Source: Actinomycetota bacterium
GTDB taxonomy: Bacteria > Actinomycetota > Actinomycetes > Nanopelagicales > Nanopelagicaceae
Direction: 5' to 3'
Assembly (NCBI GenBank): GCA_009699205.1
Contig: WLOP01000003.1
Location: 62,001 to 126,000, forward strand
Length of the DNA stretch: 64,000 bases
Made by a program: the position numbers and the translations under genes. The notes below the pieces were generated by a model. The model searched no databases, was not told where the DNA came from, and saw nothing but the letters and a program-made list of their open reading frames with translations. This document shows, piece after piece, positions 38,787 to 47,598 of this stretch. Every line of letters begins with the position of its first letter. Within the stretch, counting starts at the first letter, position 1.

Positions 38787-40360
38787 GCAACTCCGGAGAG
38801 AAGGCCTTCTATTTAACGACGCCTATCTATTACGTCAATGACGCTCCCCATATCGGCCATGCATACACTACAGTTGCTGGAGATGTACTCACTCGGTGGC
38901 ACCGCCAGCGCGGCGAATCAGTCTGGTTTCTCACTGGCACCGATGAGCACGGGCAGAAAGTTATGCGTACTGCGCAACAGAACGATACTTCCCCGCAAGC
39001 ATGGGTCGATAATTTAGTAGAGAGCGCTTGGAAACCTAACTGGCACTCTCTAAATATTGCTAATGATGATTTCATCCGCACGACAGAAGTGCGTCACACC
39101 GAACGGGTTCAAAGATTTCTGCAGGGTTTGAAGGATGCCGGCCATATATATGCGGGCAAGTACGAGGGTCCATATTGCGTGGGCTGTGAAGAATTTAAAT
39201 TACCCGGAGATCTCATAGATGACAAAGGCGAAAAGCTCTGCCCAGTGCATAGCAAGCCAGTTGAGATTGTTAATGAAAATAACTGGTTCTTTAGATTAAG
39301 TGCATTCGTCGAACCTTTGCTCGAACATTACAGAAGGAACCCTGAAGCTTGCCAGCCCGAAAGTGCTCGCAACGAAGTTCTCTCTTTCCTTGAAGGTGGA
39401 GTTTCTGATCTCTCGATTTCACGTTCGACATTTGATTGGGGTATTCCAGTACCTTGGGATAGAGATCAAGTTGTCTATGTCTGGTTTGATGCGCTGCTTA
39501 ACTATGCAACAGCAGTCGGACTTGGCGATGATCCAAGTTCTGAAGGCGGCAAGAAGTTTGCACAAACATGGCCAGCCGATGTTCACTTAGTGGGTAAAGA
39601 TATTCTTCGCTTTCACGCCGTTATCTGGCCAGCTATGTTGATGGCCGCCGGGTTAGCGGTCCCTAAAAAAGTATTTGCTCACGGCTGGTTGCTAGTGGGC
39701 GGCGAGAAGATGAGCAAGAGCAAACTCACCGGAATTGCACCAAGTGAAATTACCGACCACTTCGGGGTTGATGCATTCCGTTATTACTTCCTGCGCGCGA
39801 TTCCCTTTGGAACAGACGGATCATTCTCTTGGGAAGATATGAGCGCCCGGTATACGAGCGAGTTGGCCAATGATTTTGGAAACCTCGCATCCCGCCTTGC
39901 TGCGATGGTCGAGAAATATTGCGCTGGAGTTCTGCCTGCACCGAGCAATGACCCAGGGCTCGAATCTTTCCTAACAGCGACGGTCGAAAAAGCTGATGCG
40001 GCAATCTGTGCTTTGGATTTCCAAGGCGGAATCAACGCAATTATGGAGTTTTGCAAACGGGTCAACGGTTACGTCACTGAAAAACAACCGTGGGTTTTGG
40101 CAAAAGACCCCGCCAATCAATCAGAGCTTGAATCAGTTCTTTATAACACTGCCGAATCCTTACGCGCTCTTGCGGTACTACTTAACCCAGTGATGCCTGC
40201 AACGTGCGAAATTCTTTGGCAATCCCTTGGCGCAGAAAAAGTTCTTGGCGCTATCGGCAATCAAGAAATTGGAAAAGTTTCCACGTGGGGACAATTACCT
40301 GAGGGTGCAATCGTTCAAAAGAGCGCGGTTCTATTTCCGCGTCTAGAGGTTGGCGAGTAA
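38783..40360 (+). CDS. metG: Methionyl-tRNA synthetase
   Basis: A 525-residue class I synthetase. HIGH-type motif DAPHIGHAYTT near residue 20, knuckle with CVGC and CPVH (one zinc knuckle type), WFDALLNYATAVG, and KMSKS (GEKMSKSKLTG). Dimerising EMAP-like C-terminal domain is absent, as in other short actinobacterial MetG enzymes. Start GTG 38783 overlaps the rsmI stop. Confidence 0.97.
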   Translation: MSNSGEKAFYLTTPIYYVNDAPHIGHAYTTVAGDVLTRWHRQRGESVWFLTGTDEHGQKVMRTAQQNDTSPQAWVDNLVESAWKPNWHSLNIANDDFIRTTEVRHTERVQRFLQGLKDAGHIYAGKYEGPYCVGCEEFKLPGDLIDDKGEKLCPVHSKPVEIVNENNWFFRLSAFVEPLLEHYRRNPEACQPESARNEVLSFLEGGVSDLSISRSTFDWGIPVPWDRDQVVYVWFDALLNYATAVGLGDDPSSEGGKKFAQTWPADVHLVGKDILRFHAVIWPAMLMAAGLAVPKKVFAHGWLLVGGEKMSKSKLTGIAPSEITDHFGVDAFRYYFLRAIPFGTDGSFSWEDMSARYTSELANDFGNLASRLAAMVEKYCAGVLPAPSNDPGLESFLTATVEKADAAICALDFQGGINAIMEFCKRVNGYVTEKQPWVLAKDPANQSELESVLYNTAESLRALAVLLNPVMPATCEILWQSLGAEKVLGAIGNQEIGKVSTWGQLPEGAIVQKSAVLFPRLEVGE

Positions 40361-40365
40361 TTTAG

Positions 40366-41226
40366 ATGGCAGATCGCCATAACCGGGATATTGACCGCCC
40401 ATTTGCTCCGTTGCCACATCCTCTACCTGTTAGTACCGTTGATTCACATGCACATTTAGAATTAGTTACGAACGACGCTCCGAATTCAGCGGCCGTTGGT
40501 GAAATTCTGAAGCAAGCTAAATCAGTGGGCATCGACAGAGTGATGCAAGTGGGATATTCCGCTGAACAATCTCAATGGTGTGTAGATGCTGCGCAATTCT
40601 GGAACGAAAATGTTTTAGCTGCAGTAGCACTTCATCCCAATGAAGCGCCTGTCGTTGCCGACCTCGCTAGAGATCAATTAATTATCGCAAACCTTGCAGA
40701 GCATCCACGGGTGCGCGCAATTGGTGAAACGGGCCTTGACTATTTCAGGACGCCGCCAGAATTGAGGAAAGTTCAGCAGGAATCTTTTAAGTGGCATATT
40801 GAGCTTGCGAAGAAAACGGATAAAGCTCTGGTAATTCATGATCGTGATTCCCATGACGATGTCCTATCTATTTTGCTTGAGGTGGGAGCGCCAGAGAAAA
40901 CAATCTTTCATTGTTTTTCCGGAGACCTAGAGATGGCAAAAATATGTGTTGACCGCGGATACATTCTTTCCTTCGCTGGCACGTTGACGTTTAAGAACGC
41001 ACCACAACTTCGCGAAGCGGTAAGAATCGTGCCCATCGAACAACTACTTGTAGAGACTGATTCACCTTTTTTGACGCCAATGCCTAATAGAGGAGCGCAG
41101 AATTCTCCGGCGCATATTGCAACAATTGTGCGAGCTATGGCTCTCGAACGTGACGATGACATTGGCGAATTGGCGTTAGCCCTTGGCGCCAATGCAGAGC
41201 GCCTATTTGGGTCATTCTCTTCATGA
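40366..41226 (+). CDS. tatD: TatD-family metal-dependent DNase
   Basis: A 286-residue TIM-barrel hydrolase. Metal ligands: DSHAHLE (about 26-32), GETGLDYFR (Glu), IHDRDSHDD, FHCFSG and the late ETDSPFLTP Asp. 3'-5' exonuclease/hydrolase activity is known for the family. About 20 extra N-terminal residues precede the barrel. Its stop overlaps rsmA (ATGA). Confidence 0.93.
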   Translation: MADRHNRDIDRPFAPLPHPLPVSTVDSHAHLELVTNDAPNSAAVGEILKQAKSVGIDRVMQVGYSAEQSQWCVDAAQFWNENVLAAVALHPNEAPVVADLARDQLIIANLAEHPRVRAIGETGLDYFRTPPELRKVQQESFKWHIELAKKTDKALVIHDRDSHDDVLSILLEVGAPEKTIFHCFSGDLEMAKICVDRGYILSFAGTLTFKNAPQLREAVRIVPIEQLLVETDSPFLTPMPNRGAQNSPAHIATIVRAMALERDDDIGELALALGANAERLFGSFSS

Positions 41227-42077
41227 CCACTCTTCTTGGAGCTGCAGAAATACGTGCCTTAGCCGAGCAGATGGGGCTAAAACCGGCAAAAGCTTTAGGC
41301 CAGAATTTTGTTATCGATGGCAATGTCTGCCGCAAGATAGTAAAACTTGCTCAAGTCAGTCCAGAAGATATTGCGCTAGAAATTGGCCCCGGGCTTGGTT
41401 CGTTGACCTTGGCGTTGCTCGATGAAGCAGCAGGTGTAGTTGCGGTCGAAATTGATTCGCGTCTTGCAATGCAACTTCCGATCACCGTGGCTGCTCATAC
41501 AGATAAAAGTGCAAACCTGAAAGTCATCAATCAAGATGCTCTCACGTTGCAGGAGCTACCTGTGGCTCCATCAGTCTTAGTTGCTAATTTGCCTTACAAT
41601 GTTTCGGTTCCAGTTCTTTTACATTTGCTAGAGAAGTTTCCCACTCTTCGCTCTGGCGTAGTGATGGTTCAAGCCGAAGTTGCTGACAGATTGGTTGCGG
41701 GACCCGGCAGAAAAGATTATGGAATTCCAAGTCTTAAAGCTGCTTGGTGGGGAAAAATGTCCCACGTGGGTTCTGTTTCGCGTTCAGTATTTTGGCCCTC
41801 CCCAAATGTTGACTCCAAACTTGTGGGGTTCACACGAGGTACACCTCCAGGAGATGAAGCGATGCGACGGGAAGTTTTTGCTGCTATCGACAGCGCATTT
41901 GCCCAACGTCGCAAAATGTTGCGCTCTGCTCTGAGCAATTGGGTTGGAAGTTCAGCAAGCGCCGAAACACTTTTGATGAAAGCTGGAATCGATCCGACTT
42001 TGCGTGGAGAAGCACTCGTCATTGAAGATTATTGCGCCATTGCCCGAGCAAAAGCAGAAATGGGCATAGGGTCGTAA
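41223..42077 (+). CDS. rsmA: 16S rRNA (A1518/A1519-N6)-dimethyltransferase
   Basis: A 284-residue SAM methyltransferase (KsgA). AKALGQNFVIDGNVCRKIV near the start, SAM motif I ALEIGPGLGSLT, and active-site NLPYNVSVPVL, followed by PSPNVDSKLVGF-like (WPSPNVDSK) near the C-terminal domain. ATG 41223 overlaps tatD; the stop is one base before ispE. Confidence 0.97.
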   Translation: MTTLLGAAEIRALAEQMGLKPAKALGQNFVIDGNVCRKIVKLAQVSPEDIALEIGPGLGSLTLALLDEAAGVVAVEIDSRLAMQLPITVAAHTDKSANLKVINQDALTLQELPVAPSVLVANLPYNVSVPVLLHLLEKFPTLRSGVVMVQAEVADRLVAGPGRKDYGIPSLKAAWWGKMSHVGSVSRSVFWPSPNVDSKLVGFTRGTPPGDEAMRREVFAAIDSAFAQRRKMLRSALSNWVGSSASAETLLMKAGIDPTLRGEALVIEDYCAIARAKAEMGIGS

Positions 42078-42078
42078 T

Positions 42079-43005
42079 ATGACAGCGGCGTTGAACAGTG
42101 TGATGGTGCGTGTTCCAGGGAAAATAAACTTGCAACTATCCGTTGGCCCTAAAGAGGCAGATGGTTTTCACGGATTAGTTACTGTTTTCCAAGCAATTTC
42201 AATTTTTGATGAAGTAACTCTTACGCGAAATATTGAAGGTTCCGGAATTGCAATATCAATAAGCGGCGATCAAACACATGGCGTTCCCACTGATTCCAGC
42301 AATCTCGCGTATCGCGCAGCAGCGCTCATGTGCGAAATACATTCAATTACCCCTGATTTGCTGATAAATATCAAGAAATCGATACCCGTAGCAGGGGGAA
42401 TGGCCGGAGGTAGCGCAGATGCTGCAGCAACGATTCTTGCAGTTGATGCACTTTTTACCTTAGGACTTTCACGAGATGAGATGCAAGCCGTGGCATCGCA
42501 ACTTGGAAGTGATGTTCCATTTATGTTGGTTGGCGGAACTGCCGTTGGCCGTGGGCGAGGTGATGAAGTGACCTCTGCGCTTTCGCGCGGTACATACCAT
42601 TGGGTTCTCGCCCTTTCTACTGTAGGACTTTCGACGCCTGCTGTTTATGGCGAGTGCGATCGACTACGTGCAGGAATGGATGTTGTGGCACCACATGCCA
42701 ACGATCAACTTTTGCAAGCGCTACTCGCGCAGGATGCAGTTTCACTTGGAAAAAATCTCGTGAATGACCTGCAATCTGCGGCATGTTCTCTTCGCCCCGC
42801 GCTTCGACTCGTCTTGGATGTTGGCGGTGAATACGGCGCACTTGGTTCAATCGTTTCTGGTTCTGGACCTACAGTCGCATTTCTTGTTGAAGACGAAGAT
42901 CAAGCATTGGATTTAGCCGTAGCTCTTACATCTAGCGGTGTTGTTGGAAGCGTTGCTCGCGCATACGGTCCCGTGCACGGCGCGAAAGTTATTGAATTTT
43001 CTTAA
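42079..43005 (+). CDS. ispE: 4-diphosphocytidyl-2-C-methyl-D-erythritol kinase
   Basis: A 308-residue GHMP kinase of the non-mevalonate isoprenoid pathway. VRVPGKINLQLSVGP at the N-terminus and the ATP loop PVAGGMAGGSADAAATILA (about 109-127) are diagnostic; SGSGPTVAFLV is GHMP motif 3. Isoprenoids also feed retinal and menaquinone. Last gene of the rsmI operon; converges on the MarR gene with a 4-base overlap. Confidence 0.96.
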   Translation: MTAALNSVMVRVPGKINLQLSVGPKEADGFHGLVTVFQAISIFDEVTLTRNIEGSGIAISISGDQTHGVPTDSSNLAYRAAALMCEIHSITPDLLINIKKSIPVAGGMAGGSADAAATILAVDALFTLGLSRDEMQAVASQLGSDVPFMLVGGTAVGRGRGDEVTSALSRGTYHWVLALSTVGLSTPAVYGECDRLRAGMDVVAPHANDQLLQALLAQDAVSLGKNLVNDLQSAACSLRPALRLVLDVGGEYGALGSIVSGSGPTVAFLVEDEDQALDLAVALTSSGVVGSVARAYGPVHGAKVIEFS

Positions 43006-43502
43006 ACTTGCTCATCAAATGGTGCAGCGAGTTCGGCAAGCGTTGCAGCAAGTTGTGCTCGGTCTGCTTTACTAAGTGATTGCAAGAATTCTCGTTCACG
43101 AGCGAGTAGATCTTCCATCGCAGAATCAACTGCGCGGATGCCGCTCTTTGTAAGCGTTACTAAACTTCCACGTCCATCGTTTGGATCAGCTTTGCGTGTG
43201 ACAAGTCCCAATTCTTCGAGACGATCCAATCGATTAGTAATGGTTCCGCTGGTCACCATTGTTTCTTGCATTAATTGCCCAGGGGAGAGTTGATAAGGAG
43301 TGCCAGCGCGACGAAGCGCTGCTAGAACATCAAACCCCCAGGTATCTAGGTCAGCAAATGCTTTTCTGCGGTCGATATCTAGGTGACGTGCAATTCTGGT
43401 GATCCGGCTGAGGACCTCAAGAGGTGAAAAATCTAGGTCTGGGCGCTCACGTTTCCAGGCCGCTACGAGGCGATCGACTTCATCACGCATAGGTGGGCTC
43501 AC
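43002..43502 (-). CDS. MarR-family transcriptional regulator
   Basis: A 166-residue winged-helix regulator: ETMVTSGTITNRLDRLEELGL is the recognition helix region (about 91-111), followed by VTRKADPNDGRGSLVTLT, the wing. Unusually it has a long N-terminal helical part with aromatic residues. Target and ligand unknown; no adjacent divergently transcribed efflux or enzyme gene identifies a regulon. Stop overlaps ispE by 4 bases. Confidence 0.9.
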   Translation of the reverse strand: MSPPMRDEVDRLVAAWKRERPDLDFSPLEVLSRITRIARHLDIDRRKAFADLDTWGFDVLAALRRAGTPYQLSPGQLMQETMVTSGTITNRLDRLEELGLVTRKADPNDGRGSLVTLTKSGIRAVDSAMEDLLAREREFLQSLSKADRAQLAATLAELAAPFDEQV

Positions 43503-43566
43503 CAGATCTCATAGTAGGTAACGGTAGTGGTCAAAAGCATCCCCGCGGATACGGGAGAATACGGGT

Positions 43567-43638
43567 TCCGCCATTGTGTAGTGGCTAGCACATGGGCCTT
43601 TGAAGCCCAGGGTCCAGGATCGATACCTGGTGGCGGAG
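43567..43638 (+). tRNA. tRNA-Gln (anticodon UUG)
   Basis: A 72-base cloverleaf: acceptor TCCGCCA/TGGCGGA, anticodon stem TGGGC/GCCCA around CTTTGAA (anticodon TTG), T-stem CCAGG/CCTGG with loop ATCGATA, which has A at position 54 in place of the usual T. Discriminator G; CCA is not encoded. Lies just before glmU. Confidence 0.93.
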
Positions 43639-43729
43639 CAACCTTGGCCGCAAAGCCGAAGTTATTCTGGCTGACAATTAGGCTAGGAGCACCAACAGGA
43701 TCCATTAGCGCTAGCGATGGGAGCAGGGA

Positions 43730-45163
43730 TTGAATCGGCTTGATTATGTAATCGTCCTAGCGGCCGGCGAAGGCACGCGGATGAAATCAACAACGCCGAA
43801 AGTTTTGCATTCCATTGCAGGTCGCACACTCCTTGGTCATGTTCTTAGCGCAGTCGAAGATTTAGCTGCGAAAGAAGTTCGTGTTGTTGTAGGTGCTGGG
43901 CGCGAAGCTGTTCAAGAACATCTTTCGCAGATTGCCCCACATGCGCAAATAATTTTTCAGGAAAAACGCGGCGGTACTGGCCACGCAGCTCAATTGGCGC
44001 TCGCCGATGTTAATTCTTCCGGAACAGTTTTAATCCTTGCTGGGGACACGCCACTTCTCACAGGCAGCTCTCTTTTGCAATTGCTTGCAGCCCATAACGA
44101 AGGCGGATTTGCTGCGACCGTTCTTACCGCCGAACTTCCTGATCCCACTGGATACGGGCGCATTATTCGTGGGGAAAACGAAGATTTACTTCGCATCGTC
44201 GAAGAGAAAGATGCCACAGAAATTGAGCGCGAAATCGAAGAGATTAATTCTGGGGTATATGTTTTTGATCTTGCCAAGCTCTTGGAGATGATTGGCAAGT
44301 TAGTTAATTCCAATGCCCAAGGTGAGCTGTATTTAACCGATGTCATCGAACTACTTCGCAAGAATGGCGATCGCGTACTTCCAGTTTTGACTCCAGATGC
44401 CGCAGAGATTCTTGGCGTAAATGATCGCGTGCAATTGGCAGAATGCGCCGCTCTCATGCGTGATCAGATTAACGATCAGTGGATGCGCGCAGGTGTCACA
44501 ATGATTGACCCAACTACAACGTGGGTTGATGCCAGCGTTGAAATAGCTTCAGATGCCGTTATTTATCCAGGTACCGCTTTATCTGGCGCCACAACAGTCG
44601 GCAGTCGCGCCACCATTGGCCCTCGCACAACGCTTATTGATTGCACTGTTGGAGAAGGCGCCAGTGTCCAAGAGTCCTATTGCATCGGTGCATCGATACA
44701 GTCACATGCACACGTTGGCCCATATTCATTCTTACGCCCAGGAGCAAACCTCCACCCACATAGTCGGGTCGGCGCGTTTGTCGAGATGAAGAACTCGCAA
44801 TTAGGCGAAGGCTCCAAAGTCCCACATCTTTCATATGTTGGCGATGCAACGATCGGAGTCGGCACAAATATCGGTGCCGGAACTATTTTCGCCAATTACG
44901 ATGGCGAAGCAAAACATGCCACCACTGTTGGTGATCATGCCCGAGTGGGAAGCAATTCCGTCTTGGTTGCGCCAGTCACCATCGGCGATGGGGCTTACAC
45001 CGCCGCAAGTTCGGCAATTACCGAGGATGTTCCAGCCGGCGCCATGGGTGTTGGCAGGGCAAAGCAGAGAAATGTTCTAGGGTGGGTTCTAAGAAAGCGC
45101 CTTGGAAGTAAGTCAGCAGATGCTGCACAATCCAGTGCCGAGAGAGGAAAACCAACTTCATGA
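43730..45163 (+). CDS. glmU: Bifunctional UDP-N-acetylglucosamine pyrophosphorylase / glucosamine-1-phosphate acetyltransferase
   Basis: A 477-residue enzyme of peptidoglycan precursor synthesis. N-terminal uridyltransferase: VLAAGEGTRMKSTTPKVLH; left-handed beta-helix acetyltransferase (from about residue 255) with hexapeptide repeats, PYSFLRPGANL, EMKNSQLGEGSKVPHLSYVG (Lys/His residues of the active site) and GAGTIFANYDG. Start is TTG 43730, preceded by GGGAG; the next candidate start is internal to the conserved loop. It overlaps prs by ATGA. Confidence 0.97.
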   Translation: MNRLDYVIVLAAGEGTRMKSTTPKVLHSIAGRTLLGHVLSAVEDLAAKEVRVVVGAGREAVQEHLSQIAPHAQIIFQEKRGGTGHAAQLALADVNSSGTVLILAGDTPLLTGSSLLQLLAAHNEGGFAATVLTAELPDPTGYGRIIRGENEDLLRIVEEKDATEIEREIEEINSGVYVFDLAKLLEMIGKLVNSNAQGELYLTDVIELLRKNGDRVLPVLTPDAAEILGVNDRVQLAECAALMRDQINDQWMRAGVTMIDPTTTWVDASVEIASDAVIYPGTALSGATTVGSRATIGPRTTLIDCTVGEGASVQESYCIGASIQSHAHVGPYSFLRPGANLHPHSRVGAFVEMKNSQLGEGSKVPHLSYVGDATIGVGTNIGAGTIFANYDGEAKHATTVGDHARVGSNSVLVAPVTIGDGAYTAASSAITEDVPAGAMGVGRAKQRNVLGWVLRKRLGSKSADAAQSSAERGKPTS

Positions 45164-46140
45164 GCGAACTTAAACTCGCATCCGAAAAGCGTCTACGAAT
45201 ATTCAGTGGTCGCGCTTTCCCCGAGTTAGCAGAACAAGTCGCAGCGGAACTTGGAATTCCAATTACTCCTACATCGGCATATGACTTTGCCAATGGTGAA
45301 ATTTTCGTCCGCTTCGAAGAGAGCGTTCGCGGTAGCGATGCCTTTGTTATTCAAAGTCACGCCAACCCAGTCAACAAACACATCATGGAACAACTCATCA
45401 TGGTTGATGCTCTCAAGCGCGCATCGGCAAAGAGAATTACTGTTGTTGCGCCTTTCTACGGATATGCACGCCAAGATAAGAAGCACCGTGGCCGCGAGCC
45501 AATTACTGCACGATTGATGGCCGATCTATTTAAAACTGCAGGTGCCGATCGTCTAATGGTCGTAGATCTTCATACATCACAAATCCAAGGTTTCTTTGAT
45601 GGTCCAGTGGATCACCTTTTCGCTCTACCTTTGTTGACTAACTATGTTGGCAGCAAGGTAGATCGTTCTCGGTTAACAATTGTGTCGCCAGACTCAGGGC
45701 GAGTTCGCGTAGCTGAACGCTGGTCAGATCTTCTCGGCGGATGCCCCATCGCATTTATTCACAAGACTCGTGATCCTCGAATTCCTAACGAGTCTGTTAC
45801 TGGCCGCGTCGTAGGAGATGTTCAAGGACAAACCTGCGTAGTTATCGATGACATGATTGATACGGCTGGAACAATCACAAAAGCTGTCGATGCTCTATTT
45901 AATGAAGGCGCTAAAGAGGTAATCATCGCGGCAACTCACGCAGTTCTTTCGGGCCCTGCAGTAGAGCGCCTCAAGAATTCGCGCGTCAGCGAAGTTGTCA
46001 TTACTGACACCTTGCCTATCGCTGAGGAGAATCGTTTCGAGCGTCTGACTATCTTGCCTATCGCCCCACTTTTAGCTCGGGCAATCAAGGAAGTATTTGA
46101 AGATGGCTCAGTGACGAGCCTCTTTGACGGGATGAGCTAG
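45160..46140 (+). CDS. prs: Ribose-phosphate pyrophosphokinase
   Basis: A 326-residue enzyme making PRPP from ribose 5-phosphate and ATP. LRIFSGRAFPELAEQVA at the start, VDLHTSQIQGFFDGPVDHL for the ribose-phosphate and Mg site, and the PRPP loop VVIDDMIDTAGTITKA. Coupled to glmU by a 4-base overlap, the standard actinobacterial pairing. A short inverted repeat (GGCCA gat TGGCC) lies right at the stop codon. Confidence 0.97.
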   Translation: MSELKLASEKRLRIFSGRAFPELAEQVAAELGIPITPTSAYDFANGEIFVRFEESVRGSDAFVIQSHANPVNKHIMEQLIMVDALKRASAKRITVVAPFYGYARQDKKHRGREPITARLMADLFKTAGADRLMVVDLHTSQIQGFFDGPVDHLFALPLLTNYVGSKVDRSRLTIVSPDSGRVRVAERWSDLLGGCPIAFIHKTRDPRIPNESVTGRVVGDVQGQTCVVIDDMIDTAGTITKAVDALFNEGAKEVIIAATHAVLSGPAVERLKNSRVSEVVITDTLPIAEENRFERLTILPIAPLLARAIKEVFEDGSVTSLFDGMS

Positions 46141-46275
46141 GCCAGATTGGCCGATTTGCCCTCAAGCTCGCTTCTTCGCTAACCTTTCGCTCGTTCCGGC
46201 GAGGGTAAGAACCGTAATCGACGGCTTTAAAAGCTAAACGATTTACAGTGCAATCCCTCTCAAACCAACGTGAAC

Positions 46276-46288
46276 ATACCGAAGGTAT
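46276..46288 (+). promoter_or_regulatory. Small hairpin in the rplY leader
   Basis: ATACC-GAA-GGTAT forms a 5-bp stem with a 3-base loop, 18 bases before the rplY ATG and just before the GAGGAG Shine-Dalgarno. The prs-rplY gap (46141-46306) is 166 bases, unusually long for this region; I see no terminator with a U-tract in it. A role in translational control is speculative. Confidence 0.3.
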
Positions 46289-46306
46289 TTACAGAGGAGA
46301 TTTAAA

Positions 46307-46930
46307 ATGGCCGAGATCAGCATCAATGGCGTTAGCCGTACCGAATTCGGTAAGGGCGCTTCCCGTCGTGCACGTCGCGATGGATTAGTTCCAGCTGTTA
46401 TCTACGGTCATGGTGCAAAGCCAACACATATTGCATTGCCTGCCCGCGAACTCGGACTCGCGCTAAAGACCACTAACGTACTTCTCGATATCGTCGTTGA
46501 TGGCAAGACCGAACTCACACTTCCTAAGGCAATCGTGCGCCATGCAATCAAGGGCACACTCGAGCACGTTGACCTTGTCATCGTTCGCCGCGGAGAGCGC
46601 GTTGTTGTTTCTATCCCAGTTCACACATCTGGTGAATACGATCGCGACGGAATTCTTGAGCACAACAGCACATCTATTGAAGTTGAGACAGAAGCAACTT
46701 CGATTCCAGGATTCCTACCTTTGGATCTGACCGGTTTGGTTGCAGGACTTTCACTTTATGCAGAAGACGTCAAACTTCCAGCTGGCATAACACTCGTGAG
46801 CGATCCTCGCATGGTTGTTGTTCACCTCTCAGTTCGTTCAAGTCATGATGAGGTTGAAACTACTGCTACACCTGCAGCCGAGGCTGCACCTGCAGCAGAT
46901 GCTGCGGCTACCGAGAAGAAGGATGCATAA
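46307..46930 (+). CDS. rplY: 50S ribosomal protein L25 (CTC/long form)
   Basis: A 207-residue L25 of the general-stress CTC type, binding 5S rRNA. The N-terminal L25 domain has GKGASRRARRDGLVPAVIYGHG (quoted in part: RRDGLVPAVIYG), followed by the beta-rich TL5/CTC C-terminal domain (about 98-185) and an Ala/Glu-rich acidic tail. Strong GAGGAG Shine-Dalgarno sequence precedes ATG 46307. Confidence 0.95.
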   Translation: MAEISINGVSRTEFGKGASRRARRDGLVPAVIYGHGAKPTHIALPARELGLALKTTNVLLDIVVDGKTELTLPKAIVRHAIKGTLEHVDLVIVRRGERVVVSIPVHTSGEYDRDGILEHNSTSIEVETEATSIPGFLPLDLTGLVAGLSLYAEDVKLPAGITLVSDPRMVVVHLSVRSSHDEVETTATPAAEAAPAADAAATEKKDA

Positions 46931-46967
46931 GTACGCATTTAGCGAACTTATTTCCTGACCGGGCAAG

Positions 46968-46973
46968 TACCCT
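46968..46973 (+). promoter_or_regulatory. -10 box of a leaderless promoter (pth)
   Basis: TACCCT, then TTAACT, then ATG 46980: six-base spacing and no Shine-Dalgarno sequence. Confidence 0.5.
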
Positions 46974-46979
46974 TTAACT

Positions 46980-47555
46980 ATGGTCTGGCTCGTTGTAGGT
47001 CTAGGAAATCCTGGCGATGAATACGCCTCGACTCGTCATAACATCGGAGCGATGGTTGTTGATGAGTTAGCTGCGCGCAACAAATCTCGCTGGAGTTCTC
47101 ATAAGTCACGTACCAATGTGGCAGCATTCAAAATCGGAGTCGGTATTGATCCTGCCTCTGTCATCGTTGCCAAATCACACGGTTACATGAACGAATCTGG
47201 TGGACCGATTAAAGCTCTTTCGGCATTTTACAAAGTTGAGCCTGCACAAATCATTGTCATTCATGATGAATTGGATATCGGTTTTGGAGCAATACGCGCC
47301 AAAATTGCAGGTGGCGATAACGGGCACAATGGTTTGAAAAGTTTGACCTCTGCATTTGGGACCGCTGAATATTTCAGAATCCGCATGGGAATTGGCCGCC
47401 CTATGGGCCAGCAAGATCCAGGTGATTTTGTCCTTAAAGGATTCTCGAGCGTCGAGAAGAAGCAATTACAGGAATTCATTGTGCGAGGAGCGGACGCCGT
47501 CGAATCCCTCATTACGCGTGGCCTTGAAACCACGCAGCAGAATTTCAATATCTAG
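46980..47555 (+). CDS. pth: Peptidyl-tRNA hydrolase
   Basis: A 191-residue enzyme that rescues peptidyl-tRNA. WLVVGLGNPGDEYASTRHN at residues 3-21 carries catalytic His20; KSHGYMNESGGPI, IVIHDELDIGFG (catalytic Asp) and GGDNGHNGLKS complete the active site. It follows rplY (the usual pairing) but seems to have its own leaderless promoter. Confidence 0.97.
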   Translation: MVWLVVGLGNPGDEYASTRHNIGAMVVDELAARNKSRWSSHKSRTNVAAFKIGVGIDPASVIVAKSHGYMNESGGPIKALSAFYKVEPAQIIVIHDELDIGFGAIRAKIAGGDNGHNGLKSLTSAFGTAEYFRIRMGIGRPMGQQDPGDFVLKGFSSVEKKQLQEFIVRGADAVESLITRGLETTQQNFNI

Positions 47556-47585
47556 ATTCGTCTAGACGCTTGGGGGGTCGCCCCA

Positions 47586-47591
47586 TAAGAT
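47586..47591 (+). promoter_or_regulatory. -10 box of a leaderless promoter (trpB2)
   Basis: TAAGAT lies seven bases before ATG 47599 and there is no Shine-Dalgarno sequence. Confidence 0.4.
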
Positions 47592-47598
47592 TTACGCC

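Noticed and set aside
43527-43733. 68-codon frame covering tRNA-Gln and the start of glmU
   Set aside because: It translates through a well-formed tRNA gene, so it is not coding.
46140-46152. GGCCA-GAT-TGGCC inverted repeat at the prs stop considered as a terminator
   Set aside because: Only 5 bp and no U-tract follows; it may be chance.
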